Assembly (NCBI GenBank): GCA_003694775.1
Contig: RFJV01000542.1
Location: 1-16,867 of the forward strand
Source: Chloroflexota bacterium
GTDB lineage: Bacteria > Chloroflexota > Anaerolineae > 4572-78 > J111
DNA length: 16,867 nucleotides
Direction of reading: 5' to 3'
Both the position numbers and the translations under genes were made by a program. Shown one piece after another: positions 1-5,962 of the stretch (its first letter is position 1; each line of letters opens with the position of its first letter). Below the pieces are notes generated by a model. That model was not told the origin of the DNA. It made no database searches and saw only the letters and a program-made list of their open reading frames with translations.

Positions 1-488
1 ACCGCGGTGCGGCTCTTGCCGACCCGCTCGGCCACGGCCTCCTGGGTCAGACCGAATTCCTGCATCAGGTGGGCATAGGCTTCGGCCTCTTCCAGGGGAT
101 TCAGGTCGGCGCGCTGGATATTTTCTACCAGAGCCAGCTCCAGCATCTGCTGGGGCGTGGTTTCCTTGATGATGACCGGCACGGTTGCCAGCCCGGCCAG
201 CTTGCAGGCCCGCCAGCGCCGCTCCCCGGCAATGAGCTGGTACGAGTCCGGGCCGGTGCGGGTAACTACCAGCGGCTGAATCAGGCCGTGTTCGGCGATG
301 GATTGGGCCAGCTCCTGCAGGGCTTCCGGGTCCATCACCTGCCGCGGCTGGCGAGGGTTGGGCGAAATGCTGTTGACCGGAACCTCGGTCGGCCCGCCGC
401 CGCTTTCTGCCGGCCCTCTGGTCTGACCGGGCGGAGACGGCGGAATGAGCGCACCTAAACCTTTGCCTAGCCCTCGCTTTTTGGTCAT
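1..488 (-). CDS. parB: ParB/Spo0J chromosome partition protein, N-terminal part (cut by window edge)
   Basis: ParB is the CTP-dependent clamp that loads at parS and spreads on DNA to segregate the origin region with ParA. About 162 residues are visible from the ATG at 488; the 3' end lies beyond the left edge. The visible part has a basic start (MTKKRGLGKGLGALIP), the NPRQPR motif, the CTP-binding arginine motif GERRWRA, the ENIQRADLNPLEEA box, and the beginning of the helix-turn-helix (LTQEAVAERVGKSR). Its ATG overlaps the parA stop in an ATGA tetranucleotide at 485-488, so the two genes are probably translationally coupled. Family membership is clear. The C-terminal dimerisation domain cannot be seen. 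Confidence 0.95.
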   Translation of the reverse strand, partial: MTKKRGLGKGLGALIPPSPPGQTRGPAESGGGPTEVPVNSISPNPRQPRQVMDPEALQELAQSIAEHGLIQPLVVTRTGPDSYQLIAGERRWRACKLAGLATVPVIIKETTPQQMLELALVENIQRADLNPLEEAEAYAHLMQEFGLTQEAVAERVGKSRTA

Positions 489-1321
489 TGTGACTTACCT
501 TCCCAGACGTTGGTGTACGGGTGCGGCTGTTTCCCCTGAAGCATCCGGCGGACCCGCACCAGCAGTTCTTCGGTCAGGGCCTGGTAGGCCCGGCTTCCCG
601 GCGAACCGGGGGCGTAGGCCAGAATGTCTTCGCCGTAGCTGGGCGCTTCGCTCAGACGCACGTTGCGGGGAATGATGGTCTTGAAAATCTGTTCGGGAAA
701 ATGGGACTTCACCTCGTTGACCACGTCTGCCGCCAGGTTGGTACGGCCATCGTACATGGTCATCACTACTCCGGCAATCTCCAGGCCCGGATTCAGGCTT
801 TCCCGAACCAGGTTGATGGTGTAGACAAGCTGGCTCAACCCTTCCAGGGGCAGGTACTCGCACTGCACCGGTATGATGACCCCCTGGGAGGCGGTCAGCG
901 CGTTGACGGTCAGCAGTCCCAGGCTGGGCGGGGTGTCGATAAAGATGAAATCGTAATCCGGCAGAACAGCCTGCAGGGTCTTTTTGAGTACGGTTTCGCG
1001 GGCCAGCCACTGCACCAGTTCAACTTCTGCCGCGGCCAGTTCCGGCGCGGAAGGGGCAACAAACAACCGTTCCCGGCGGGTCGGGCGGATGATGTCGGGC
1101 AGAGGGGTCTGGTTGACCAGCGCGTCGTACAGCGACAGGTCATCCTCGGCCAGCTTGATACCCAGGCTGGAAGAGGCATTGGCCTGCGGGTCCGCGTCGA
1201 TGATGAGGACGCGGGCCTTGCGGGCCGCCAGAAACGCGGCCAGGTTGACCACGGTGGTGGTTTTTCCGACGCCGCCTTTCTGGTTGGCAACACTGTAGAT
1301 AAACGGAGATTGCGGTGACAT
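485..1321 (-). CDS. parA: ParA/Soj chromosome partition ATPase
   Basis: ParA is the Walker-type ATPase that binds nucleoid DNA non-specifically and moves ParB-parS complexes. The deviant Walker A box KGGVGKTTT follows the usual VANQ, then come the DADPQANAS switch, the Walker B-type IFIDTPPSLG, and a C-terminal segment containing IPRNVRLSEAPSYG, typical of the Soj group. I chose the ATG at 1321 (278 residues) because only about ten residues then precede ANQKGG, as is normal in the family, and because the predicted promoter (-10 at 1377-1382) would leave only about 7 bases before the alternative ATG at 1363 (292 residues). Neither start has a convincing Shine-Dalgarno. It overlaps parB by four bases. 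Confidence 0.95.
   Translation of the reverse strand: MSPQSPFIYSVANQKGGVGKTTTVVNLAAFLAARKARVLIIDADPQANASSSLGIKLAEDDLSLYDALVNQTPLPDIIRPTRRERLFVAPSAPELAAAEVELVQWLARETVLKKTLQAVLPDYDFIFIDTPPSLGLLTVNALTASQGVIIPVQCEYLPLEGLSQLVYTINLVRESLNPGLEIAGVVMTMYDGRTNLAADVVNEVKSHFPEQIFKTIIPRNVRLSEAPSYGEDILAYAPGSPGSRAYQALTEELLVRVRRMLQGKQPHPYTNVWEGKSQ
528..543. promoter_or_regulatory. possible degenerate parS-like site inside parA
   Basis: The 16 bases TGTTTCCCCTGAAGCA match the widely conserved parS consensus TGTTTCACGTGAAACA at 13 positions. Two of the three mismatches fall in the central CACGTG core, which is important for ParB recognition, so binding is doubtful. The site lies near the 3' end of parA, just before parB. 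In some bacteria parS sites do lie within or next to parAB. This is a weak call. Confidence 0.25.
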
Positions 1322-1376
1322 TAAAATGGTGTCGTCAATTGGGTTGGTTTGGAAATGGTTCATATTGGACTATCTC

Positions 1377-1405
1377 ATTTTAACACCACTTGCCGGGATA
1401 AACAA
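1377..1405 (-). promoter_or_regulatory. predicted sigma-70-type promoter of parAB
   Basis: On the minus strand the -10 is TAAAAT (1377-1382), five of six to consensus. It is preceded by TGT, giving an extended -10. A 17-base spacer separates it from a weak -35, TTGTTT (1400-1405). The expected start of transcription is near 1370, about 49 bases before the ATG chosen for parA. This implies that parAB can be transcribed separately from the rpmH-jag block. Confidence 0.5.
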
Positions 1406-1421
1406 GGAGTGATGGGGAAAT

Positions 1422-1465
1422 GAAATGCCGTCAAGGGAGCAGTATTTTTCCCTGGACGGCATTTC
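1422..1465. terminator. strong hairpin between jag and parA (possible terminator of the rpmH-jag unit)
   Basis: GAAATGCCGTC (1422-1432) and its exact complement GACGGCATTTC (1455-1465) form an 11-bp stem. After one mismatch, AGGGA/TCCCT extends it by five pairs around a 10-base loop. It sits 50 bases after the jag stop and just upstream of the parA -35. Read on the minus strand it is followed by only a short mixed T/C stretch, not a clean T run. It may therefore be an imperfect intrinsic terminator or an operator for parA. Confidence 0.5.
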
Positions 1466-1514
1466 GGCTGGGGCACGCATGGGCGATGCACTTACAAAGC
1501 GCGCCGCACATAGA

Positions 1515-2255
1515 CTACTTGGGAATGATGGTCACTTTGCGGTTTTCGTCACTGCCAACGCTCTTGGTGTAGACCGCGGGATGGTCTTTCAGGGCCAGGT
1601 GAATAATGCGCCGCTCGTAGGCGGGCATGGCTTCCAGCACGACCCGCCGTTTGTTGGCGACGGCCCGCTCGGCCATCCGTTCCGCCAGGCGGCGCAGAGA
1701 TTGGTGCCGGCGGATGCGGTACGATTCCACATCCACAATGACCGGCTGCCAGCTTCCCATCTCTTTGCTGACCATCAGCCGCAGAATGTACTGCAGGGCA
1801 CGCAGGGTTTGGCTTTGCCGGCCAATCAAAATGCCCAGGTCCCGGCCCGTAATATCGAGCACCAGCGGGGCTTCTTCATTTCCTTCTACCAGTTCCGGGG
1901 CAGATTTGACCTTGATTTCGGCCTTGATGCCCATGTAGCGAAGCAGGGCCCCCAAATGCCGGCGGGCCACCTCTTCAACCGGGGTGGTTGCGGGCGGTGC
2001 TTCCGCAGGTTGGTTGTCGGCGGGCGGTTGGGGCGGGGCTTTCTGCTCCGCTTGCTCTGCTGATGGCCGGGAACGGGGGGTCAGCCGGACCACGGCATCC
2101 TCGGCCCCAATGCCGAATACGCCCCGCTTCCCTTCTTTGATAACTTCAATATCCACCTGGTCTCGACGAAGCTGTAGTTGGGCCAATCCCTGTTCTATGG
2201 CTTCGTCAACCGTTTTAGCGCTTACGTCTAGACTTTTTACGTTTTGGTTTGACAT
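1515..2255 (-). CDS. khpB: Jag/KhpB RNA-binding protein (Jag_N, KH, R3H)
   Basis: This is the 246-residue cytoplasmic RNA-binding protein usually encoded next to yidC. In Gram-positive bacteria KhpB works with KhpA in RNA-mediated control of cell elongation. Domains in order are Jag_N (about 6-58, with KEGKRGVFGIG), a proline/alanine/glutamine-rich linker (about 60-95), a KH domain (about 100-170, GRDLGILIGRQSQ with the GxxG-type loop IGRQ), and R3H (about 180-246, ERRIIHLAL carrying the R-x3-H signature). The ATG at 2255 is chosen because AAGGA lies five bases upstream. The start lies inside the end of yidC (41-base overlap), so its ribosome-binding site is in yidC coding sequence. The product matches family length. 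Confidence 0.93.
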   Translation of the reverse strand: MSNQNVKSLDVSAKTVDEAIEQGLAQLQLRRDQVDIEVIKEGKRGVFGIGAEDAVVRLTPRSRPSAEQAEQKAPPQPPADNQPAEAPPATTPVEEVARRHLGALLRYMGIKAEIKVKSAPELVEGNEEAPLVLDITGRDLGILIGRQSQTLRALQYILRLMVSKEMGSWQPVIVDVESYRIRRHQSLRRLAERMAERAVANKRRVVLEAMPAYERRIIHLALKDHPAVYTKSVGSDENRKVTIIPK

Positions 2256-3603
2256 TTTGTTCCTTCTTTGCTTCCTTCTCTTCTGAGACTGTGTCGGAGA
2301 CGGTTGAAGATGAATTGGCGGGAACCGTCGCGGTTGAAGCACCCACTGCCGCTCCGGCAGTTGCTGGTTTAGCGAATTCGGTCTTGGTGAAGTACTGCTG
2401 GGCCATCGCCAGGATGTTGCTGGTAAACCAGTAGAGGGTCAGGCCGGAGGGAACAATCAGGGCAAAATAGCCAAACATCAGCGGCATGAACTTCATCACC
2501 GACTGCATCGATTGCTGTTGCGGGTCACTGCTGGGCGGGGTCATCATCTTCTGCATGTAGAGCTGGGAGACCACCAGCAGGACCGGCAGAACCAGGTAAG
2601 CCAGGGCCGGCCCCCAGCCAATGGGCGGTGCGCCGTTAACAAACGGGTACAGCCAACTGCTCAATCCCTGTCCGTAGTCGGAGACCGGGCCGGCCAGGCT
2701 GGGAATCCAGAAAAAGCCTTCTTTCAGCAGGCCCTCTCGCGAGAGCTGAAGTAAACTGCGGTACAGGGCAAACCAGATGGGCATCTGCACCAGCATCGGC
2801 AAACATCCACCCAGCGGGTTGACGCCGTATTCCTTGTACAGCCGCATCTGTTCCTGGGCCAGCTTTTCCCGGTCGTTCTTGTATTTGTCCTGCAGTTCTT
2901 TCATCTTCGGCTGGAGTTCCTGCATAGCCTTGGATGACTTGATTTGCTGGACGTTCAGCGGGAAGGTAATCAGCCGCACCAGGACGGTAAAGAGGATGAT
3001 GGCGAAACCAAAGGAGTACGGAACTCCAACGCCTCTTAACAACCGGTCCAGTGAAACCAGGATAACGGCCAGGTAGTTAACAAACCGGCCCCACAGTCCC
3101 AGTTCCGGGGTTTTTGTCTGCACCGACGCGCCGGCCTGCAGTTCCGTGCCGCCCACTTGCAGAACGGCCACATTGTTGAACGTCTGGTCCGGGTCGGAGG
3201 TGGAAGGCGGGATGACGCTGTAGATGATGCGGGCTTCTGCTCCACCGGCCAGCGTACCAGACCAGAACAGCGTATTTTCCTCGGCAGAGGCTTCGCCGAT
3301 GGTGGCGGAGATAGTGCGGGTTTGAAGCACCAGCCCTTCCGGCACGGCATCGGTGAGAGTGGGGTTGATGGCTTCCGCGCCGGTGTTCCGGATGGTCACC
3401 GTATAGCTGACCACCTCACCCAGGGCCACCACATCTTTGCTGGCGGTCTTGGTCAGGGTGATGTTATCGGTTTGGGCGGTTTGGGCCAAATCGGGGGAAA
3501 CCGGGGGAGGGGCCGCGGTTGCCGGACGGCTCAGCACGGCGAAGGCGATAAACCCCAGAATAGCCAACGGGACAATTAACGATTTAATAATTTGGACGCG
3601 CAA
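2215..3603 (-). CDS. yidC: YidC/Oxa1 membrane protein insertase with an added extracytoplasmic DUF11-type domain
   Basis: YidC inserts and folds inner-membrane proteins alone or with SecYEG. I use the TTG at 3603 (462 residues) because AGGAGG (3615-3620) lies 11 bases upstream; the TTG at 3627 has no such site. Numbered from 3603: a signal-anchor segment (about 6-25), then an extracytoplasmic beta domain (about 45-160) containing a DUF11-like repeat (GEVVSYTVTIRNTG, then TDAVPEGL), then the insertase core. The core has FGFAIILFTVLVRLITFPLN with the conserved groove arginine (about R210), the charged cytoplasmic hairpin rich in K/Q/E, the NPLGGCLPMLVQMPIW loop, and further TM helices ending at IVPSGLTLYWFTSNI. 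The tail is strongly basic. The DUF11 domain is unlike the proteobacterial P1 domain and is unusual. Confidence 0.93.
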   Translation of the reverse strand: MRVQIIKSLIVPLAILGFIAFAVLSRPATAAPPPVSPDLAQTAQTDNITLTKTASKDVVALGEVVSYTVTIRNTGAEAINPTLTDAVPEGLVLQTRTISATIGEASAEENTLFWSGTLAGGAEARIIYSVIPPSTSDPDQTFNNVAVLQVGGTELQAGASVQTKTPELGLWGRFVNYLAVILVSLDRLLRGVGVPYSFGFAIILFTVLVRLITFPLNVQQIKSSKAMQELQPKMKELQDKYKNDREKLAQEQMRLYKEYGVNPLGGCLPMLVQMPIWFALYRSLLQLSREGLLKEGFFWIPSLAGPVSDYGQGLSSWLYPFVNGAPPIGWGPALAYLVLPVLLVVSQLYMQKMMTPPSSDPQQQSMQSVMKFMPLMFGYFALIVPSGLTLYWFTSNILAMAQQYFTKTEFAKPATAGAAVGASTATVPANSSSTVSDTVSEEKEAKKEQNVKPKRKKSRRKR

Positions 3604-3679
3604 TCTTTTATTTTCCTCCTGAAACAAGCCCGTTTGGGCCGGGAATTATCATTTTAGAGCAGTCAGGCCGGGCTGACCT

Positions 3680-3889
3680 TTACGGAACCGGGTCGTAGCC
3701 GCCGGGGTTGAAGGGATGACAGCGGCTGATGCGTTTGACTGCCAGCCAGCCACCCTTCAGCAAACCGTATTTTTCTATGGCCTGGTAGCTGTAATGGGAG
3801 CAGGTGGGGTAAAAGCGACAGCTTGGCGGCAGTGCCGGAGAAATGAGCTTTTGATAAAATCGAATCAACGCCAAAGCGATATATTTCAT
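3680..3889 (-). CDS. yidD: YidD membrane protein insertion efficiency factor
   Basis: This 69-residue protein is the membrane-associated helper of YidC-dependent insertion, of the usual family size. It starts with an amphipathic helix ([18 protein letters not shown]). The family cysteine motif follows: [15 protein letters not shown], then [24 protein letters not shown]. All three conserved cysteines are present. Its ATG overlaps the rnpA stop in ATGA (3886-3889), so it is probably translationally coupled to rnpA. The gap to yidC is about 76 bases and holds only a weak 5-bp inverted repeat (3662-3666 with 3673-3677). Confidence 0.95.
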   Translation of the reverse strand: MKYIALALIRFYQKLISPALPPSCRFYPTCSHYSYQAIEKYGLLKGGWLAVKRISRCHPFNPGGYDPVP

Positions 3890-4254
3890 TGTTCTACCCT
3901 GTACCGATTACGTTCAACCGTCTGCACCAGATTTGCCTTGTTCAGCAGGCGGTCAATCCACCGCTCAATTTCCTGGTACGAAGCTTCGGCGATAGGCTGG
4001 CGGGCAATCAGTATCACATCAAAGCCCGGCTTGATAACCGGTATGCGCTGGCGGACGGCCTCACGCATACGCCGCTTAATCTTGTTCCGTCGAACTGCCT
4101 TACCGATACGTTTGCTGACTACAAATCCAAACCGGCTGTGCTCTAACTCATTTTGTACAAATGCCAGCACCATTAACGGGCTGGCATAGAATTGACCGTC
4201 GCGCCGCACTCGTTGAAAATCGGTACTGCGGCGTAGCCGGTATTGCCTTCGCAT
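3886..4254 (-). CDS. rnpA: Ribonuclease P protein component
   Basis: This is the protein subunit of RNase P, which binds the precursor tRNA 5' leader and helps the catalytic RNA. It has 122 residues from the ATG at 4254 and starts [16 protein letters not shown], the typical family N-terminus. The signature [20 protein letters not shown], followed by RMREAVR, is the RNR motif. A TTG at 4296 in frame would add 14 residues with no family resemblance, so I reject it. The ATG lacks a clear Shine-Dalgarno. A 16-bp inverted repeat ends about 19 bases before it and may influence expression. The gene lies between rpmH and yidD in the standard order. Confidence 0.95.
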   Translation of the reverse strand: MRRQYRLRRSTDFQRVRRDGQFYASPLMVLAFVQNELEHSRFGFVVSKRIGKAVRRNKIKRRMREAVRQRIPVIKPGFDVILIARQPIAEASYQEIERWIDRLLNKANLVQTVERNRYRVEQ

Positions 4255-4273
4255 AGGACAACGGGGACGCGAC

Positions 4274-4329
4274 CACAGGCAGTAGGAGACAGCCAACGTC
4301 CATTTCTCATCAATCTCCTACTGCCTGTG
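4274..4329. repeat. perfect 16-bp inverted repeat between rpmH and rnpA
   Basis: CACAGGCAGTAGGAGA (4274-4289) and TCTCCTACTGCCTGTG (4314-4329) are exact reverse complements around a 24-base spacer. The structure fills most of the 83-base gap between rpmH and rnpA. In the minus-strand transcript the 5' arm carries AGGAG, which the hairpin would pair away. No T run follows, so it is not a standard terminator. Confidence 0.85.
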
Positions 4330-4337
4330 AGCCTCGT

Positions 4338-4514
4338 TCAGTCTGCATTCCAGTTGGTGCGCTTGGGATGGGTCCTCTGGACAGCCAGAACCTTGCGACC
4401 ATGTGCCCGCCGGGCCTTCAAAACTCTGCGGCCAGTTCGAGTTGCCATTCGAGCACGAAAACCGTGTACACGGGCGCGACGTCGGCGTTTGGGTTGGTAG
4501 GTCCGTTTAGGCAT
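4338..4514 (-). CDS. rpmH: 50S ribosomal protein L34
   Basis: This is the 58-residue, extremely basic ribosomal protein, too short for many ORF scans. The translation begins [19 protein letters not shown], continues [22 protein letters not shown], and ends in a short extension KRTNWNAD. The start pattern (M-K/P-R-T-Y-Q-P) and the [13 protein letters not shown] segment are diagnostic for L34. The ATG at 4514 has GAGG about ten bases upstream. It is the first gene of the block and is driven by the promoter at 4555-4583. L34 is normally next to dnaA, but no dnaA is present in this window. Confidence 0.95.
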   Translation of the reverse strand: MPKRTYQPKRRRRARVHGFRARMATRTGRRVLKARRAHGRKVLAVQRTHPKRTNWNAD

Positions 4515-4729
4515 GCTCTTATAACCTCTATCTCAAAAATTTAATGGACAAGAAATTATACCTGTATGACAACCGATTGGCAAAAATACGGGTATGGCGT
4601 AAACAGAGGAAAACGCGGGCGCCGCCGAAGAATCACCGGTAAAATCGGCTGTTTTATCATTTTATTTTAATCTTTTTGCGCTATATTGAAACTGCACTGC
4701 TAAAACAGTGCATCCCCTCCCTCCTTCAG
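4515..4729. other. intergenic region upstream of rpmH: promoter, AT-rich stretch and small hairpin
   Basis: Besides the rpmH promoter this gap holds an AT-rich run (about 4652-4676) and a small hairpin, TGCACTG (4693-4699) with CAGTGCA (4706-4712) around a six-base loop. In many bacteria this position (rpmH upstream) contains oriC and dnaA. I see no DnaA-box match (TTATCCACA or close variants) and no coding sequence, so an origin is not supported here. Confidence 0.5.
4555..4583 (-). promoter_or_regulatory. strong sigma-70-type promoter of the rpmH operon
   Basis: On the minus strand TTGCCA (4578-4583, five of six to the -35 consensus) and a perfect TATAAT (4555-4560) are separated by exactly 17 bases. 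Transcription should start near 4548, giving a leader of about 34 bases before rpmH. This is the best promoter in the window and fits a highly expressed ribosomal/RNase P operon. Confidence 0.85.
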
Positions 4730-4760
4730 AAAAACCCGCGTAGTGGCAGCGCGGGTTTTT
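4730..4760. terminator. intrinsic terminator after rsfS (bidirectional in structure)
   Basis: AAAAACCCGCG (4730-4740) and CGCGGGTTTTT (4750-4760) are exact complements around a nine-base loop. On the minus strand the GC-rich stem ends in a T5 run, 15 bases after the rsfS stop. The plus strand has T5 followed by CCCTTTT. It should end the unit coming from the histidine kinase and separate it from the rpmH promoter. Confidence 0.9.
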
Positions 4761-4774
4761 CCCTTTTAAAACCC

Positions 4775-5119
4775 CTACAGGATTTTCACTATCACCGGCG
4801 CTTCTTTCCACAGTTCTTCCAACTGGTAATAGGCTCTCTGGGCGGGAGAAAATACGTGCACAATCACCGACCCAAAATCGACCAGCATCCAGCCGGATTC
4901 CGGTGTGCCTTCTACTACCGCGATTTGGGTACCGGCTTTTTTCAGCTCCTCTACCAGTTCATCAACGATTGCCTGAATTTGCCGGGTGGAGGAGCCATCG
5001 CACAGAATAAAGTAATCTGCCAGGAGGGTGACATCCCGCATGTCCAGCATCAGCACGTTGGACGCTTTTTTCCCCACAATAATATCGACCGCGGCATGGG
5101 CCAATTCGTTTGCTTCCAG
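4775..5119 (-). CDS. rsfS: Ribosomal silencing factor RsfS, probable CTG start
   Basis: RsfS binds ribosomal protein L14 (uL14) and blocks subunit joining when nutrients are scarce. The core matches the family: LADYFILCDGSSTRQIQAI, then a glutamate/lysine-rich helix, then EGTPESGWMLVDFGSVIVH and FSPAQRAYYQLEELW. The normal family start, a short LEAxELAxxxV helix, is reached only if translation begins at CTG (5117-5119). That codon has GGGAGG (5127-5132) seven bases upstream. The next usual start is TTG at 5104, 22 bases from that site and with no other site of its own. From CTG the protein has 114 residues, the common size. The gene is last before the terminator at 4730-4760. Confidence 0.93.
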   Translation of the reverse strand: MEANELAHAAVDIIVGKKASNVLMLDMRDVTLLADYFILCDGSSTRQIQAIVDELVEELKKAGTQIAVVEGTPESGWMLVDFGSVIVHVFSPAQRAYYQLEELWKEAPVIVKIL

Positions 5120-5126
5120 TGTTGTA

Positions 5127-5132
5127 CCTCCC
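5127..5132 (-). promoter_or_regulatory. ribosome-binding site deciding the rsfS start
   Basis: GGGAGG on the minus strand ends seven bases before CTG (5117-5119). No ATG, GTG or TTG lies at a workable distance in the rsfS frame, so the site points to initiation at CTG. Confidence 0.7.
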
Positions 5133-5139
5133 TTAAAAA

Positions 5140-5167
5140 GGATGAAGGCGGAGGACGGAAGGGTGAA
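5140..5167. repeat. degenerate period-7 array upstream of rsfS
   Basis: Four consecutive seven-base units on the plus strand are GGATGAA, GGCGGAG, GACGGAA and GGGTGAA. They share the pattern G-R-N-N-G-A-R. The array begins 20 bases upstream of the rsfS start, next to its ribosome-binding site, and shares its first unit with the cleaner array at 7861-7909. Confidence 0.5.
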
Positions 5168-5353
5168 GCTCTATCCGTCGGCTCCCCTAACGCCTTATCT
5201 CCTAAAGCTTCAATCGCCAAATTTTCCCTTGTGCCGGGGACAGGCAACCATCGTTGGCAGGCGGACCGCCGCAGAGCGCTGTTTGCCCCTTGCTTCAAAT
5301 GTTATCACAGCTTGGCGTTGTCGCCAAAAATTTGTCTGCAGGATGGATGGGGG
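5168..5353. other. intergenic region between thpR and rsfS
   Basis: No supported gene lies here. The visible structure is a 6-bp hairpin, TTGGCG (5312-5317) with CGCCAA (5322-5327) around a four-base loop, about 26 bases after the thpR stop on the minus strand. It lacks a T run, so it is not a convincing terminator. Reading on the minus strand, TGTGATAAC next to it resembles an extended -10, but no good -35 accompanies it. rsfS may be reached by read-through from thpR. Confidence 0.4.
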
Positions 5354-5962
5354 TCAGGAAGAAGTATCCGCCGGGCCGGTGAGGGCGGCACTGACCAGCG
5401 GGGTGTAGATAGGCCCGGCAGGTTTCAGGTCGCTCTGGATGAGGTGGATGCCCCGCACCGGCAGGTCGGCCAGACGACCGACACGGGGTTGAAACTGCTG
5501 GAGGGCTTCGCTCAACGGCCCCATCCGGCGGGAGGGGAGGCCCTTTTTCACCCGTCCGATGGTCAGGTGGGGGGCATAGGGCCGCGCTTCTGGCTGGTAG
5601 TTGATGATGCTCAGCCGTTCTCCCAGGTCGCGGTGCAGGGCGGTCAGCCGGTTGACCGCGCCGGCAACCCCTACCCACACAATCCGGGGGCGGTGCATAT
5701 TGGGAAAACAGCCCAGCCCGGTCAGCGACAGGGTAAACGGGGATACCTGCCCGGCCGCGGCCCGGAGCGCCTCGCCAAGCGGGTCAACCGCTTCTGCAGG
5801 AATGTCGCCCAGAAAGTGGAGCGTCAGGTGGATGTTCCGGGCCGGCGTCCAGCGGACGCTGTCCGGCGGGACAGCCGCTTTTAACTGCTGTTGCAGAGCG
5901 GTTAAAGCCGCCGCGGCTTCGGCGGGCAGTTCTATGGCAATGAAAGTGCGGATGGTTTTCAT
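5354..5962 (-). CDS. thpR: RNA 2',3'-cyclic phosphodiesterase (2H phosphoesterase, ThpR/LigT family)
   Basis: Members of this family hydrolyse 2',3'-cyclic phosphodiester ends of RNA, and some ligate tRNA halves in vitro. The protein has 202 residues, near the usual 180-200. It shows both catalytic H-x-T-x motifs: HLTL at 45-48 in NIHLTLHFLG, and HLTI at 132-135 in YAPHLTIGRVKKG. The N-terminus MKTIRTFIAIELP and the ILGDIP/RWTP-type surroundings are also typical. The start at 5962 has AAGGA eight bases upstream and overlaps the preceding gene's stop as ATGA (5959-5962), suggesting coupling to the GH35-like gene. The biological substrate cannot be told from sequence. Confidence 0.93.
   Translation of the reverse strand: MKTIRTFIAIELPAEAAAALTALQQQLKAAVPPDSVRWTPARNIHLTLHFLGDIPAEAVDPLGEALRAAAGQVSPFTLSLTGLGCFPNMHRPRIVWVGVAGAVNRLTALHRDLGERLSIINYQPEARPYAPHLTIGRVKKGLPSRRMGPLSEALQQFQPRVGRLADLPVRGIHLIQSDLKPAGPIYTPLVSAALTGPADTSS

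Noticed and set aside
4693..4712. Hairpin TGCACTG/CAGTGCA as a second terminator
   Set aside because: It has a seven-base stem without a following T run on either strand, and the strong terminator at 4730-4760 already serves the unit.
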